Below are positions 41,818 to 51,791 of a DNA stretch of 64,000 nucleotides, piece after piece. The notes below the pieces were generated by a model. The model made no database searches. It had not been told where the DNA came from and was given only the letters and a program-made list of their open reading frames with translations. The position numbers and the translations under genes were made by a program. The DNA comes from Dorea sp. AF36-15AT (GTDB lineage: Bacteria > Bacillota > Clostridia > Lachnospirales > Lachnospiraceae), in NCBI RefSeq assembly GCF_003477705.1, contig NZ_QUDV01000007.1:62001-126000 (forward strand). Reading direction: 5' to 3'. Numbering within the stretch: position 1 is the first letter of the stretch; each line of letters begins with the position of its first letter.

Positions 41818-42531
41818 TTACAGCATCTCCCGCAGATTCCTTAATATCCTCTTCTCCATCCGTGACACCTGCACCTGCGAGATTCCCATGACTTCCCCGA
41901 TCTCTGCCTGTGTCTTATTGGCAAAATACCTGAGATAGATGAGCTGACGTTCTTCTCCCGCCAGCCGCTTAAGCAATTCTCCCAGCACAATATGATTCAG
42001 CAGTTCTTCTTCCCTGCATTCTTTCTCTTCCAACTTGTCCATAAGTTCAATCTCATGTCCGTCTTTCTGGTAAATGGGTTTGTGCAGAGACTCCACATCG
42101 GAGCTTGCCTCTAAGGCTGCGGTCAGTTCCTCCGGCTCCACTTCCAGCGCTCTCGCAAGTTCAAGAAGTGTCGGATCGCGCCCCCATTTCTTGCGCAGCT
42201 TATCCTGACAGGTATACGCTCTGTATGCCAGTTCTTTCAGTGACCTGCTGACTTTGATCATTCCGTCATCCCTGAGAAAACGTTTGATCTCGCCACTGAT
42301 CAAAGGTACTGCATAGGTACTGAATTTCACATTGTATGTAATATCGAATTTCTCAATTGCCTTCAACAGTCCGATGCTTCCAATCTGAAACAGGTCGTCT
42401 GCTTCCGCGCCACGGTTAAAGAACCTTCTTACCACGCACCACACAAGTCCCACATTTTCCTCTACAAGCTGTGCCTTCGCCTGTTCATCCCCCTGGTGAG
42501 TCTTCTGAATCAGAGCGATTGTGTGGTCCAT
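41818..42531 (-). CDS. sigF: Sporulation RNA polymerase sigma factor F
   Basis: 237 residues. Region 2: [36 protein letters not shown] (about 28-63), with [21 protein letters not shown]; region 3: [37 protein letters not shown]; region 4: [31 protein letters not shown]. Directs the early forespore programme. Last gene of the spoIIA operon; overlaps spoIIAB by 22 bp. Confidence 0.96.
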   Translation of the reverse strand: MDHTIALIQKTHQGDEQAKAQLVEENVGLVWCVVRRFFNRGAEADDLFQIGSIGLLKAIEKFDITYNVKFSTYAVPLISGEIKRFLRDDGMIKVSRSLKELAYRAYTCQDKLRKKWGRDPTLLELARALEVEPEELTAALEASSDVESLHKPIYQKDGHEIELMDKLEEKECREEELLNHIVLGELLKRLAGEERQLIYLRYFANKTQAEIGEVMGISQVQVSRMEKRILRNLREML

Positions 42532-42980
42532 AATTCCCTGCCTCTCCCTATAATTTTCTTCATGCGGACGATAGTGCCCTTGCCAGGTTCCGACTCCACC
42601 TGCACTTCATCCATAAAGGCTTCCATAAATGAAAAGCCCATGCCGGACCGTTCTAACTCTGGTCTGGTGGTATAGAGCGGTTCCATTGCTTTTTTCACGT
42701 CCGGGATTCCCACGCCCCGGTCGGATATTTCCAGATGCAGCGTCCTGCCTTCAATCCCCGCATAGATCTGCACCTTATTCACATGGTTCTCATACCCATG
42801 AATGATTGCGTTGGTCACAGCCTCGGACACTGCTGTTTTCACATCAGAGACCTCTTCCAGCGTAGGGTTCAGCTGCGTCATAAAGGACGCTACTGTCACT
42901 CTTGCAAATGCCTCATTTGCGGAACGGCTGTCAAATTCCAGTTTCATCTCATTTGTCATTCCATTTACGATTTCTTTCAT
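42510..42980 (-). CDS. spoIIAB: Anti-sigma F factor / serine kinase
   Basis: 156 residues from ATG 42980, nine bases after AGGAGG. A GHKL ATPase/kinase: N-box [36 protein letters not shown] and [16 protein letters not shown]. Holds sigma F inactive and phosphorylates SpoIIAA. Second gene of the operon. Confidence 0.95.
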   Translation of the reverse strand: MKEIVNGMTNEMKLEFDSRSANEAFARVTVASFMTQLNPTLEEVSDVKTAVSEAVTNAIIHGYENHVNKVQIYAGIEGRTLHLEISDRGVGIPDVKKAMEPLYTTRPELERSGMGFSFMEAFMDEVQVESEPGKGTIVRMKKIIGRGRELWTTQSL

Positions 42981-42981
42981 C

Positions 42982-43293
42982 TTACTTTTCCTCCTCATAT
43001 ATCTGCATAATCTTAGCCGCTCCTGACATTTTCAGTATCTTTTTGATCCGTTCGCTGGTATGCGCCGCCCAAACTTCTCCGCCAAACATACACACCTTCT
43101 TATACCTTCCCATAATGACTCCGATTCCGGAACTGTCGCAGAACTCCGTTCCTGCAAAGTCAAAGATTACATACCGGATATGCCCCCGCTCAATAAGACG
43201 GTCCGCTTCTCTTTTGATTTCCTCTGCGCTGTGATGATCCAGATCCTTCGGCAGATAAATAGTCAGGTAATTCTCCTGCACTTCAAATTTCAT
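42982..43293 (-). CDS. spoIIAA: Anti-sigma F factor antagonist
   Basis: 103 residues, STAS fold. The phosphorylatable Ser is in [21 protein letters not shown]. When dephosphorylated it releases sigma F from SpoIIAB. First gene of the operon; ATG after GGGG. A possible 36-codon open frame ends 17 nt before this start (43311). Confidence 0.94.
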   Translation of the reverse strand: MKFEVQENYLTIYLPKDLDHHSAEEIKREADRLIERGHIRYVIFDFAGTEFCDSSGIGVIMGRYKKVCMFGGEVWAAHTSERIKKILKMSGAAKIMQIYEEEK

Positions 43294-43610
43294 AGTTTCA
43301 ACCCCTTTACTTAATTCTCCCTGCTAAACAACAAATCATCAGAAGTGCCAAAAGGCACATTCTGAGATTGTAAGCGGTCGTCAATGTCCTGAGCCAGCTC
43401 GGACTTCGACTCGTCGCGCATAATCGAGTAGGCCAACACCTACTCGACATGCCATCAATGTCATCTCACCTGTCGGCTCGATGAACATTGGCCGCCATAT
43501 AGAAATTCGTGCAAGCACGATTTCTGCATAGCGGCTTATTGCACAAAAAGAAGAACAGGTACCTTACCCATTCTTCTCTTTCGTATTGTTCTTATTCTTT
43601 TGTGTTCTAT
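43294..43610. other. Structured, GC-richer intergenic region upstream of spoIIAA
   Basis: About 230 nt with several perfect stem-loops: GTGCC-AAAA-GGCAC (about 43349-43362), TCGAGTAGG-CCAACA-CCTACTCGA (about 43424-43447), and an interrupted stem AGAAAT(T)CGTGC-AA-GCACGATTTCT inside GCCGC/GCGGC (about 43490-43535). On the minus strand a frame encodes MRDESKSELAQDIDDRLQSQ, then NVPFGTSDDLLFSREN (43421-43311), without a ribosome site. No family recognised. Could be a repeat, structured RNA or remnant gene. Confidence 0.6.
43545..43576 (-). terminator. Intrinsic terminator after the TPR gene
   Basis: GAAGAA and GGTA pair with TACC and TTCTTC in a stem interrupted by small internal mismatches, followed by T5 on the minus strand, about 35 nt after the stop at 43611. 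Confidence 0.75.
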
Positions 43611-44972
43611 TTATTCTTCTGTGTCATCTGAGCTACTCTTCTTACTGCTTCCTGATGTATCCGACTCCGAATCAGATTCTCCCAGATCTGATGTATCTAC
43701 ATTCGGATAATCTTTATCCAGTTTGTCTTTCCAGGTATTCGCATTGTCCGTATCTCCTGTCTTGTCATATGCCTTATAAAGCAGATATACGGCCTTGCCA
43801 TCACTGTACCCTTCATCAAATCCGACAAGCACTTCAAGGTCACTGATCGTAGTACTGTAGTTTGCCACCTCGTATGCCTGTAGTGCTTCGGTATATAATG
43901 CATCTGCATATCTCGGATAAATGCTGTCCGTCATCTCCTCATAACGGCTCTTTCCAAGTGTTCCCAACGCATCTGGATTAACATTCTTCAGGGAATCTAC
44001 CATAGCAGAATCTTTCATATCGCTCTGCAGATAATGTGAATACATCTCCATCACGATCTCGTAGCTTTCCTTTGTAGACGCTGCTGTCTGCTGTGCATTT
44101 TCGCTCTCTTCGCTGGACGCCCGGTAGCTCTCCAGTTCTGTCTTCAGTGCGCTGATCTGTGCTTCCTCTTCTGCAATCTTGTCGCTGAATGCTGTCACCT
44201 GCTTATTGGTCTTCTGAGAGGTAGATTTGTTGACCGCCGGCATGATTAAGAACCACATCACCGCAACACCAACTGCCAGACCAATCAAGATATTAATAAA
44301 TGTCATGCGACCGCTATTATCCTTTAATGCTGATGCGGGCTGAATGATAGTATCATTGCCCACATTATAAGTGACGGTCTGTGACTTTTCATCCTTTTTG
44401 ACTGCCTCTGCCGCTTCTTTGCGCATCTTACCATTGGTCAGCTCATGCATATAACGGAGTGTGATCTCGTTGGTCGTATCCAACTTGCGTGCTTCCTTCA
44501 GCACATGTCTTGCCCTGCTGTACTGCTCAGTGTGCAGATACAATAATGCCAGAAGCTGATACGCTCTCAGGAATCCCGGAAATGCTGCTACTACCTGCTT
44601 TAACTGGATGATAGCCATATCTTCTCCGCCCTGCTCGCAGTAGACCAGACTCTGGTTGTATTTACGGATCGCCTGGTTGATCGTATCCAGATCCGCCGGA
44701 CTTTTCTGTATCTTCTGTATATAATAATTGGCAATATTATCCTTTGGTCTGAGATTCTTGCTTAAGATCCATTCAACCAGTGCTTCCCCCACTTCTCCTC
44801 TGCCGTAATAGACCAGACCGAGGAGATTCCTTGCCGCAATATTTTCACTGTTAAACTGCAGACTCTTCTTCAGCGATGTGACTGCTCCCGTCATATCACG
44901 GATCTTCGCCTTCTTAAGTCCGTCATTGTACCAGTAATTGGACTGATAGACTACTTTCTGTGTATACTCCAT
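43611..44972 (-). CDS. TPR-repeat membrane protein
   Basis: 453 residues. Residues about 10-190 contain tetratricopeptide repeats (GLKKAKIRDMTGAVTSLKKSLQFNSENIAARNLLGLVYYGRGEVGEALVEW and AFPGFLRAYQLLALLYLHTEQYSRARHVLKEARKLD). A transmembrane helix at about 235-255 (FINILIGLAVGVAVMWFLIMP) is followed by a coiled coil (IAEEEAQISALKTELESYR) and an extracellular TPR-like C-terminal part ending in a Ser/Asp-rich tail. Scaffold or envelope protein; role unknown. It follows the 44-residue gene by 17 nt. Confidence 0.82.
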   Translation of the reverse strand: MEYTQKVVYQSNYWYNDGLKKAKIRDMTGAVTSLKKSLQFNSENIAARNLLGLVYYGRGEVGEALVEWILSKNLRPKDNIANYYIQKIQKSPADLDTINQAIRKYNQSLVYCEQGGEDMAIIQLKQVVAAFPGFLRAYQLLALLYLHTEQYSRARHVLKEARKLDTTNEITLRYMHELTNGKMRKEAAEAVKKDEKSQTVTYNVGNDTIIQPASALKDNSGRMTFINILIGLAVGVAVMWFLIMPAVNKSTSQKTNKQVTAFSDKIAEEEAQISALKTELESYRASSEESENAQQTAASTKESYEIVMEMYSHYLQSDMKDSAMVDSLKNVNPDALGTLGKSRYEEMTDSIYPRYADALYTEALQAYEVANYSTTISDLEVLVGFDEGYSDGKAVYLLYKAYDKTGDTDNANTWKDKLDKDYPNVDTSDLGESDSESDTSGSSKKSSSDDTEE

Positions 44973-44989
44973 ATAATCCCCATAACCTT

Positions 44990-45124
44990 TTACTTCGTTT
45001 GTTCGATAACTTCTCTCAGAAGATCAGTCATATCAGCAAGATCTTCCTGATAAACTGCATCCTCAATATCTTCTACTTCCAGACATGGTTGGAATTTCTT
45101 CAACTCTTCTTCAAAATTAAGCAT
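44990..45124 (-). CDS. Small acidic protein, 44 residues
   Basis: ATG 45124 sits eight bases after AGGAGG and the frame runs to TAA at 44990: MLNFEEELKKFQPCLEVEDI, EDAVYQEDLADMTDLLREVIEQTK. It is acidic, amphipathic-helical, with a single Cys, and lies between folC and the TPR gene in the same operon-like run. No family recognised; the ribosome site and tight spacing are the grounds for calling it. Confidence 0.72.
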   Translation of the reverse strand: MLNFEEELKKFQPCLEVEDIEDAVYQEDLADMTDLLREVIEQTK

Positions 45125-45146
45125 CTGTATGTCCTCCTTATCTTCG

Positions 45147-46451
45147 CTAACTGCCAGGCTGTAATATTTCCCTCTTAATCATTCCCGCCAGATACAATGA
45201 TCCCAGACAGTACATCTTTCCTTGTTCTGTTTTACTTTTGACTGCCCTTGTCCATGCGTCTGCGATCTGCTGCTTTGCAAGCACAGGACGGTCTGTGTAT
45301 TTCTCAAATATATGTTTCAGCACCTCTGCCGGCACCCGTCGTCCATCCTCGATCTCGGTAACCACATAGGTCTCTGCCGGTACCCGCTCACACAGCTCCC
45401 GGATCATGGATTCATATTCTTTATCTTCCACTGCTGAAAATAAGATCACCGATGGTGTCTCTTCTCCCAGTGCCTGTATACTGTCGCAGAATGCCGTAAT
45501 GGCACCTGGATTATGTGCTCCGTCCAGATAAATGCCGGGACAGATCTCTTCCATACGGCCATCCCAGTGCACTTCTGCGAGTGCTCTCTGCCATCGCCCG
45601 TACTTCTCCTTCGTTACCGGTTCCCTGCTGATTCCTTCCATCGCTGCAATCGCAACAGAAGCATTCATTGCCTGATAGATCCCAGAATTAGAAAGCCTCC
45701 AGACGATATTATCATCATAAGCATTTACCCTTGAAAAAGCAATACGTTTGTCTGTGATTTCCTGGATTTTGAACGCATGTTTCGTGATTTCTCTACATTC
45801 TGCGCCTTTTGTCTCCGCCTGTCTGCGAATCACTTCTGATGCTTCCGGACTGCTTCCGTCAAACACTAACGGCACATTCTGTTTGATGATCCCTGCTTTT
45901 TCTGCCGCAATCTCCGATATGGTATTGCCAAGATATTTTGTATGGTCGAGACTGATCGATGTAATGACCGTCATCAGTGGCTTCCCCACCGCATTGGTCG
46001 CATCCAGTCTTCCTCCCAGTCCTGTCTCAAGGATTGTATAATCCGGATGTTTTTCAGCAAATACCACCATTCCCATTCCAAACAGGAATTCAAAATAGGA
46101 CGGATGAGCGAAGCCAGCTCCGCTCATCTCGTCTACTGTTGTCTTAACTTTTTCAAATGCTCTCAGGAATTCTTCGTCACTGACCGGCTGTCCGTTCAGA
46201 CAGATCCGCTCATTGATCTTCACCAAATGAGGAGAAGTAAAAAATCCTGTCGTCTTCCCATCTGCTTCCAGCATGGCACGCAGATAGGCACATACAGATC
46301 CTTTGCCATTGGTTCCCGCCACATGGATAATCTTCTGATCCTTTTCCGGATTACCAAGTCCTCGTAAAAACTCACGCGTATGTTCCAGTGTATGTTTTTT
46401 TGTAAATTTCGGAATCTCCTCTATATAATCGACTGCTTCCTGATACGTCAT
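45147..46451 (-). CDS. folC: Bifunctional folylpolyglutamate synthase / dihydrofolate synthase
   Basis: 434 residues from ATG 46451 (AAGGGG upstream, in the end of the preceding gene). Mur-ligase-type P-loop HVAGTNGKGSVCAYLRAM (about 42-59), then TSPHLVKINERI, the substrate-binding ETGLGGRLDATNAVGKP, SISLDHTKYLGNTISEIAAEKAGIIK and DGAHNPGA. Adds glutamate to folates. Two bases after the LTA-synthase-like gene stop. Confidence 0.95.
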   Translation of the reverse strand: MTYQEAVDYIEEIPKFTKKHTLEHTREFLRGLGNPEKDQKIIHVAGTNGKGSVCAYLRAMLEADGKTTGFFTSPHLVKINERICLNGQPVSDEEFLRAFEKVKTTVDEMSGAGFAHPSYFEFLFGMGMVVFAEKHPDYTILETGLGGRLDATNAVGKPLMTVITSISLDHTKYLGNTISEIAAEKAGIIKQNVPLVFDGSSPEASEVIRRQAETKGAECREITKHAFKIQEITDKRIAFSRVNAYDDNIVWRLSNSGIYQAMNASVAIAAMEGISREPVTKEKYGRWQRALAEVHWDGRMEEICPGIYLDGAHNPGAITAFCDSIQALGEETPSVILFSAVEDKEYESMIRELCERVPAETYVVTEIEDGRRVPAEVLKHIFEKYTDRPVLAKQQIADAWTRAVKSKTEQGKMYCLGSLYLAGMIKREILQPGS

Positions 46452-46452
46452 G

Positions 46453-48687
46453 TTAATCCCCTTGTTCTTTCGTTGTCTCAAGCCATGATTTGCCTTCGAT
46501 GCCGCTTCCGGTATCCGGCTTTTCAATCAACTGTCCATTCTGATATACATACTCATTGGATGTACGGAATACCGTATTGCTTGATCCCACCTGACTGACC
46601 GTGATAATGTCGCCATACTGCAGATCAGAAGTATCCGGCAGTTCAATTCGTGTATTGTTCAGGAATGTACTCTTCTGCTTCTCACCATTGACATAGACCT
46701 TACTGCTCTTGGTAAAGTTCTCACCATACAAACTGTATCCGGTCTCCAGATGCGGTACGATCTCAGACAATGTTACATCCTTCACGCCCATCTGCATATG
46801 TCCTTCCGTGATTGGCGGATTACCATTATAGACATACTGCTTGCCGTACAGAATATCGTACTGCAGGAGTTCCAGGTCGGACAGATAATTCTTTGTACCT
46901 TTCCGTTCCTGATGGTAGTTAAAGATCGTTCCGGAATGGATACCCAGACGTTCAAATACCTCTGACATGATCTGATATGCAGGAATGTTCTTATCCTGCT
47001 GCTCCAGACCAATGTTATCCCAGATTACGTAATTGGTGTTGTACAGGTAACGGCTCTTTAAGTCTTCTGCCTGCAGTCCCATGGTCGGCAGATGGTCTCC
47101 ATAGAATACGATTACTGTCGGTTCGCCACGGTCTTCCACTGCTTTTACCAGATCCCCTGCAAACTTATCCATCTCATAGACCTGATTCACATAGTATTCC
47201 CATTTATTCTTCAGTGCCTCGTTCTCGATTCCCTCAACCTTAATCTTCGGGTCTTCGATGACCTGCTCTTCCGGATAATCACCATGTCCCTGTACGCTGA
47301 TGGTCATCAGGAAATCCTGCTGCTCGGTAGTGTCCATTGCTTCCATCATGTGCTGAATCAGCACTTCATCTTTCGACCATCCATTTGGTGTGGTCTGCAG
47401 GATATTCATAAATTCCTTACTGGTAAATGTATCATATCCGGCATTGTTGTATACACGGGCACGGCTATAGAAGTTACCACCGTTATTATGCAATCCATGA
47501 GTTCCATATCCCAATGCGCCCAGTGCTGTTGCCGCACTTTCCGCAGTCTTTTCTTTCAGATAAGTCTTAAATGGATATTCTCCCGGTCCGAAGAAACGCA
47601 TATTCATACCGGTCATAACCTCAAACTCGGTATTCGCGGTTCCGGCACCTACGGATGGCACCTTGAAATATCCGGACGAATAATTCTTATACATCTCATG
47701 CAGATTCGGGCATGCATCCTCAGATGTTGTAAAAAATTCTGCCTCATCTACATCAAAATAAGACTCTAACTGCACGAAGATGATATTCGGCAGATCATCT
47801 GATGCACGGGAGGTCTCATTGACTGTAATCTCACCGTTATTGCTGATCCTCTCCATTTCCTCTTTACTGTAGCCTGTCGGCTCATCAATGCCTGTGTTAA
47901 ACACACTGGCCATAAAACAATATGGAAGACCATAATCCTGATAAGCAAATGCAATATTTCCGAAATAGTTAGATACTACACGCTGATCCAGTGCAATCTG
48001 GCTGACGATCAGATATGCTCCAAAGCTGACTCCGATACCGATCACTGCCAGCCATCTGCGAAGCTTACCTGTGTACTGTCCGCCGCGGCGCCACATGGAT
48101 ATGATCCATACCACAACCGCCACGATACCAACCACGATCATGATCAGCTCAAATGGATCAAAGTAGTTATTGATCAACTGAACTGCGTCCATCGCTACCT
48201 TTAAGTCCTGCGCATTAAACGGTGTTACACGCTTGATCAGCATATAGCCGTTGCAGACACCGAGGATCAGCCACAATACACTTACAATAATTCTGGCAAA
48301 TACCCGTCGTCGGAACAGATAGACGATTGAAAATGTCGCAAATATCATGAATGCATTATACAGGAACACCAGTGGTGAATTTACCATATAATCCCATGCC
48401 TGAAACAGAGAATGTCTGGATATGGCTTCGATAACCAGATTGATCACACATGCAAGCAGTGCATGGCACAGGAGTGACAGCCGGTTCATCCACATATAAA
48501 CCGGCTTCATCTTTTTCGCAAATGCGCTGTTCCTGCGCTCTTCCAAGATCCGCTCCCTGCGCTCTTTCTTCGCCTTTCTCCAGGCAATAATGTCTTCTTT
48601 TTTTAGGTGCCGGATCTTATAGATTGTCCCCTTAATATCCGGCTTTTTTGGTTTTTTCAGATGTAGCTTAAAATGAAGCTTTTTCAA
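46453..48687 (-). CDS. LTA synthase family protein (sulfatase fold)
   Basis: 744 residues from TTG 48687, five bases after AAGGTGA; the GTG at 48696 lies inside that site. A basic cytosolic N-terminus is followed by about five helices (residues 55-235), then an extracellular sulfatase domain (about 275-600). Mn-site and nucleophile: LPNIIFVQLESYFDV, the Thr in SVGAGTANTEFEV, SVQGHGDYPEEQV, VIVFYGDHLP. A C-terminal IPT/TIG-like module (about 660-735) follows. Transfers glycerol-phosphate-like groups to a lipid or cell-surface polymer. Confidence 0.92.
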   Translation of the reverse strand: MKKLHFKLHLKKPKKPDIKGTIYKIRHLKKEDIIAWRKAKKERRERILEERRNSAFAKKMKPVYMWMNRLSLLCHALLACVINLVIEAISRHSLFQAWDYMVNSPLVFLYNAFMIFATFSIVYLFRRRVFARIIVSVLWLILGVCNGYMLIKRVTPFNAQDLKVAMDAVQLINNYFDPFELIMIVVGIVAVVVWIISMWRRGGQYTGKLRRWLAVIGIGVSFGAYLIVSQIALDQRVVSNYFGNIAFAYQDYGLPYCFMASVFNTGIDEPTGYSKEEMERISNNGEITVNETSRASDDLPNIIFVQLESYFDVDEAEFFTTSEDACPNLHEMYKNYSSGYFKVPSVGAGTANTEFEVMTGMNMRFFGPGEYPFKTYLKEKTAESAATALGALGYGTHGLHNNGGNFYSRARVYNNAGYDTFTSKEFMNILQTTPNGWSKDEVLIQHMMEAMDTTEQQDFLMTISVQGHGDYPEEQVIEDPKIKVEGIENEALKNKWEYYVNQVYEMDKFAGDLVKAVEDRGEPTVIVFYGDHLPTMGLQAEDLKSRYLYNTNYVIWDNIGLEQQDKNIPAYQIMSEVFERLGIHSGTIFNYHQERKGTKNYLSDLELLQYDILYGKQYVYNGNPPITEGHMQMGVKDVTLSEIVPHLETGYSLYGENFTKSSKVYVNGEKQKSTFLNNTRIELPDTSDLQYGDIITVSQVGSSNTVFRTSNEYVYQNGQLIEKPDTGSGIEGKSWLETTKEQGD

Positions 48688-48697
48688 TTCAATCACC

Positions 48698-51355
48698 TTA
48701 TTTACATTTTTCTTTCAGTCCGGCAAGACGCTCCTGTACCTGAGCAAGCATCTGCTGATATTTTTCCAGTTTCTCACGCTCTTCCTGTACCTTTGCTTCC
48801 GGTGCCTTGCTGACAAACTTCTCATTGTTCAGCATGCCATTTGCACGTGCGATCTCTTTCTGAAGTCTTGTCTCTTCTTTAGCAAGACGTTCGATCTCCT
48901 GTGCAAAGTCAATCAGTTCTTCCATCGGAAGATATACGGTTGCATCCGGAACTACGATAGATACGGCATCATCTGCAATGCCGGTCTTGTCTGTCTGGAT
49001 CACAAAGTCATTGGCTGCTGCCATCAGTTTCACTGAATCTTTCAGACTCATAAGTCCCTGGCTCAGCTTTGCATTTTCGCATACTACATAAATCGTAGCC
49101 TTGCGTGAATTCGGTACATTCATTTCTGCACGTACATTACGTACGCCTCTTACAATCTCTTTGTAATGGTTCAGTACGTCTTCAGCCTCCGGGAAGCTTG
49201 CTGCTTCATCGTATACCGGCCATGCAGACATCATCAGTGATTCCTCTTCCGGAACCAGCTTGCTGTAAATCTCTTCTGTTACAAATGGAATGTATGGATG
49301 CAACAGCTTCAGGGAGGTCTTCAGTACTTCACGCAATGTCCACAGCGCAGCATTTGCTCCCTTTGGATCTTCCTCTGCATGATACATACGATACTTGGCG
49401 ATCTCAATGTACCAGTCACAGAACTCATCCCATACGAAATCGTATACCTTAGAAAGGGCAATACCCAGTTCGAATTTATCCAGGTTCTCTGTAACATCCT
49501 TCACCAGTGTATTGCATGCAGACAGAATCCACTGATCTGCCGGCATCAGTTCAGAGGCTTCCGGCTTCGTTACATTCTTTCCATCCATATTCATAAGGAT
49601 GAAACGAGACGCATTCCATACCTTATTGGCAAAATTACGGCTTGCCTCTACTCTTTCATTATAGAAACGCATGTCATTACCAGGCGCATTACCTGTGATC
49701 AATGTCATACGAAGTGCATCTGTACCATACTGATCGATAATATCCAGCGGATCGATACCATTGCCCAGAGATTTACTCATCTTACGTCCCTGTGAATCAC
49801 GTACCAGTCCATGGATCAGTACCGTGTGGAATGGTGACTTGCCAGTGTGTGCATATCCGGAGAATACCATACGGATTACCCAGAAGAAGATGATGTCATA
49901 TCCGGTTACCAGTACATCCGTCGGATAGAAATAATCCAGATCTTCTGTCTGTTCCGGCCATCCCAGCGTAGAGAACGGCCACAGTGCTGATGAGAACCAG
50001 GTATCCAGTGTATCCTCATCCTGTGTCATGTGTGTACATCCGCATTTCGGGCATACAGATGGTTTCTCTTTAGCAACTACCATCTCGCCACATTCGTCAC
50101 AGTAATATGCCGGAATACGGTGTCCCCACCAGATCTGTCTTGAAATACACCAGTCACGGATGTTCTCCAGCCAATGCAGATAAATCTTGTCAAAACGCTC
50201 TGGTACGAACTTCAGGTCGCCGTTCTTGATCGCTTCGATCGCCGGCTTGGCAAGCTCATCCATCTTAACGAACCACTGCTGTTTGATCAGTGGCTCAACA
50301 GTTGTATGGCAGCGGTCATGTGTACCTACATTATGAGAATGTGGAACCACTTTAACCAGAAGTCCCTGCTCCTCCAGTTCTTTTACCATAACCTTACGCG
50401 CTTCGTAACGGTCCATACCTGCGTATTTACCGCCGTTTTCATTGATCGTACCATCATCATTCATGATGTTGATCTCTGGCAGATTGTGACGCTTACCAAC
50501 CTCAAAATCGTTAGGGTCGTGTGCCGGTGTAATCTTAACCGCACCTGTTCCAAATTCTTTATCTACATAGTAATCTGCTACAATCGGAATCTCTTTGTTA
50601 ACCAGCGGCAGAATTACATTCTTTCCTACCAGCTCTTTATAGCGCTCATCATCCGGATGTACTGCGATCGCAGTATCACCAAGCATAGTCTCCGGACGGG
50701 TAGTAGCGATCTCAAGGTAATCATCACTTCCTACGATCGGATACTTGATATGCCAGAAATGTCCATCCTGCTCCTCATGCTCAACCTCTGCGTCTGACAG
50801 AGAAGTCTTACATACCGGACACCAGTTGATGATTCTGGATCCCTTATAAATGTATCCCTTCTTATAAAGATTGATAAATACTTCTTCAACAGCCTTAGAG
50901 CATCCTTCGTCCATGGTAAAACGCTCGCGGTCCCAGTCACAGGATACGCCAAGTTTCTTAAGCTGCTCCTTGATCGTTCCGCCGTACTCTTCTTTCCACT
51001 GCCAGGTTCTCTCCAGGAACTTCTCACGTCCCATTTCCTTCTTATCGATACCTTCTTCTTTCAGCTGATTGGTAACCTTAACCTCAGTTGAGATTGCAGC
51101 GTGGTCTGTACCCGGTACCCACAAAGCATTATATCCCTGCATTCTCTTATAACGGATCAGGATATCCTGCATCGTGTTATCCAGCGCATGTCCCATATGC
51201 AGCTTACCTGTGATATTCGGCGGCGGCATAACAATGGTAAATGGCTTCTTGCTTCTGTCTACTTCTGCGTGAAAATACTTCTTTTCACACCACTTGCTGT
51301 ACAGCTTGTCTTCAATCGCTTTCGGATTGTAAGTTGTTTCAAGATTCTGACTCAT
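48698..51355 (-). CDS. valS: Valyl-tRNA synthetase
   Basis: 885 residues, class I synthetase. HIGH motif [12 protein letters not shown] (about 40-52), a CP1 editing domain (about 160-350), KMSKS motif [19 protein letters not shown] (about 518-536), anticodon-binding domain to about 770, and a C-terminal coiled coil ([31 protein letters not shown]). Regulated by the T-box upstream. Confidence 0.97.
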   Translation of the reverse strand: MSQNLETTYNPKAIEDKLYSKWCEKKYFHAEVDRSKKPFTIVMPPPNITGKLHMGHALDNTMQDILIRYKRMQGYNALWVPGTDHAAISTEVKVTNQLKEEGIDKKEMGREKFLERTWQWKEEYGGTIKEQLKKLGVSCDWDRERFTMDEGCSKAVEEVFINLYKKGYIYKGSRIINWCPVCKTSLSDAEVEHEEQDGHFWHIKYPIVGSDDYLEIATTRPETMLGDTAIAVHPDDERYKELVGKNVILPLVNKEIPIVADYYVDKEFGTGAVKITPAHDPNDFEVGKRHNLPEINIMNDDGTINENGGKYAGMDRYEARKVMVKELEEQGLLVKVVPHSHNVGTHDRCHTTVEPLIKQQWFVKMDELAKPAIEAIKNGDLKFVPERFDKIYLHWLENIRDWCISRQIWWGHRIPAYYCDECGEMVVAKEKPSVCPKCGCTHMTQDEDTLDTWFSSALWPFSTLGWPEQTEDLDYFYPTDVLVTGYDIIFFWVIRMVFSGYAHTGKSPFHTVLIHGLVRDSQGRKMSKSLGNGIDPLDIIDQYGTDALRMTLITGNAPGNDMRFYNERVEASRNFANKVWNASRFILMNMDGKNVTKPEASELMPADQWILSACNTLVKDVTENLDKFELGIALSKVYDFVWDEFCDWYIEIAKYRMYHAEEDPKGANAALWTLREVLKTSLKLLHPYIPFVTEEIYSKLVPEEESLMMSAWPVYDEAASFPEAEDVLNHYKEIVRGVRNVRAEMNVPNSRKATIYVVCENAKLSQGLMSLKDSVKLMAAANDFVIQTDKTGIADDAVSIVVPDATVYLPMEELIDFAQEIERLAKEETRLQKEIARANGMLNNEKFVSKAPEAKVQEEREKLEKYQQMLAQVQERLAGLKEKCK

Positions 51356-51423
51356 GTTCTTTCTCCCTTTTCTCTTTCAATAGATCATTATACTGTTTCA
51401 CATGTAAGGGTATTTTAAAATAC

Positions 51424-51457
51424 AAAAATCACCCTTTATGTATTAAATAAAGGGTGA
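51424..51457 (-). terminator. T-box-controlled terminator
   Basis: TCACCCTTTAT (51447-51457) pairs with ATAAAGGGTGA (51429-51439), followed by a T-run on the minus strand. The competing antiterminator is formed with the T-box sequence at 51467-51480. Confidence 0.9.
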
Positions 51458-51717
51458 CTTAATCATCACGGTACCACCTTTATGACGCAGAAAACCTTCT
51501 GCACGCTCATCTTATTCTTTAACGGGAACGACTCCGGGACAGCCTACTGATACTGTTCAGCCATCCAGCTCCGAAGCTACCTTCTGTATCTCGCTTCCCG
51601 GACGGTCTCACAGCCAACGAACCATCCTCTCTGTCGGTGCATCCGATACATACTCCTCTTCATCCTGGCCTTTCAACTGCCCGCACATGAAAATAAATCA
51701 AAGTCGAGCCTAAACTA
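51458..51717 (-). promoter_or_regulatory. T-box leader of valS
   Basis: Conserved T-box AAGGTGGTACCGTG (51467-51480, minus strand). Upstream is a large stem I with an AGTA S-turn and GTATC/GATAC pairing, then AGCT-TCGG-AGCT (stem II). A GUA triplet at 51578-51580, just after the GATAC arm, is a candidate Val specifier. Uncharged tRNA-Val should stabilise the antiterminator and switch on valS. Confidence 0.92.
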
Positions 51718-51723
51718 TTGAAT

Positions 51724-51752
51724 ATGATAGCCATTGGATGTCGATTTGTCAA
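51724..51752 (-). promoter_or_regulatory. Promoter of the valS leader
   Basis: TTGACA (51747-51752), 17-bp spacer, TATCAT (51724-51729) on the minus strand, about 10 nt before the leader. A GAGTTTA/TAAACTC hairpin (51754-51778) lies just upstream and may end the AEC carrier transcript. Confidence 0.85.
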
Positions 51753-51791
51753 GGAGTTTAAAAAATCTTCATAAACTCTTAATATAGGAAA

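Noticed and set aside
43294..43610. tRNA- or T-box-like leader before spoIIAA
   Set aside because: No conserved T-box sequence and no cloverleaf; only hairpins.
51754..51778. Strong terminator of the AEC gene
   Set aside because: Stem GAGTTTA/TAAACTC has no T-run and overlaps the valS promoter, so only mentioned as a possibility.
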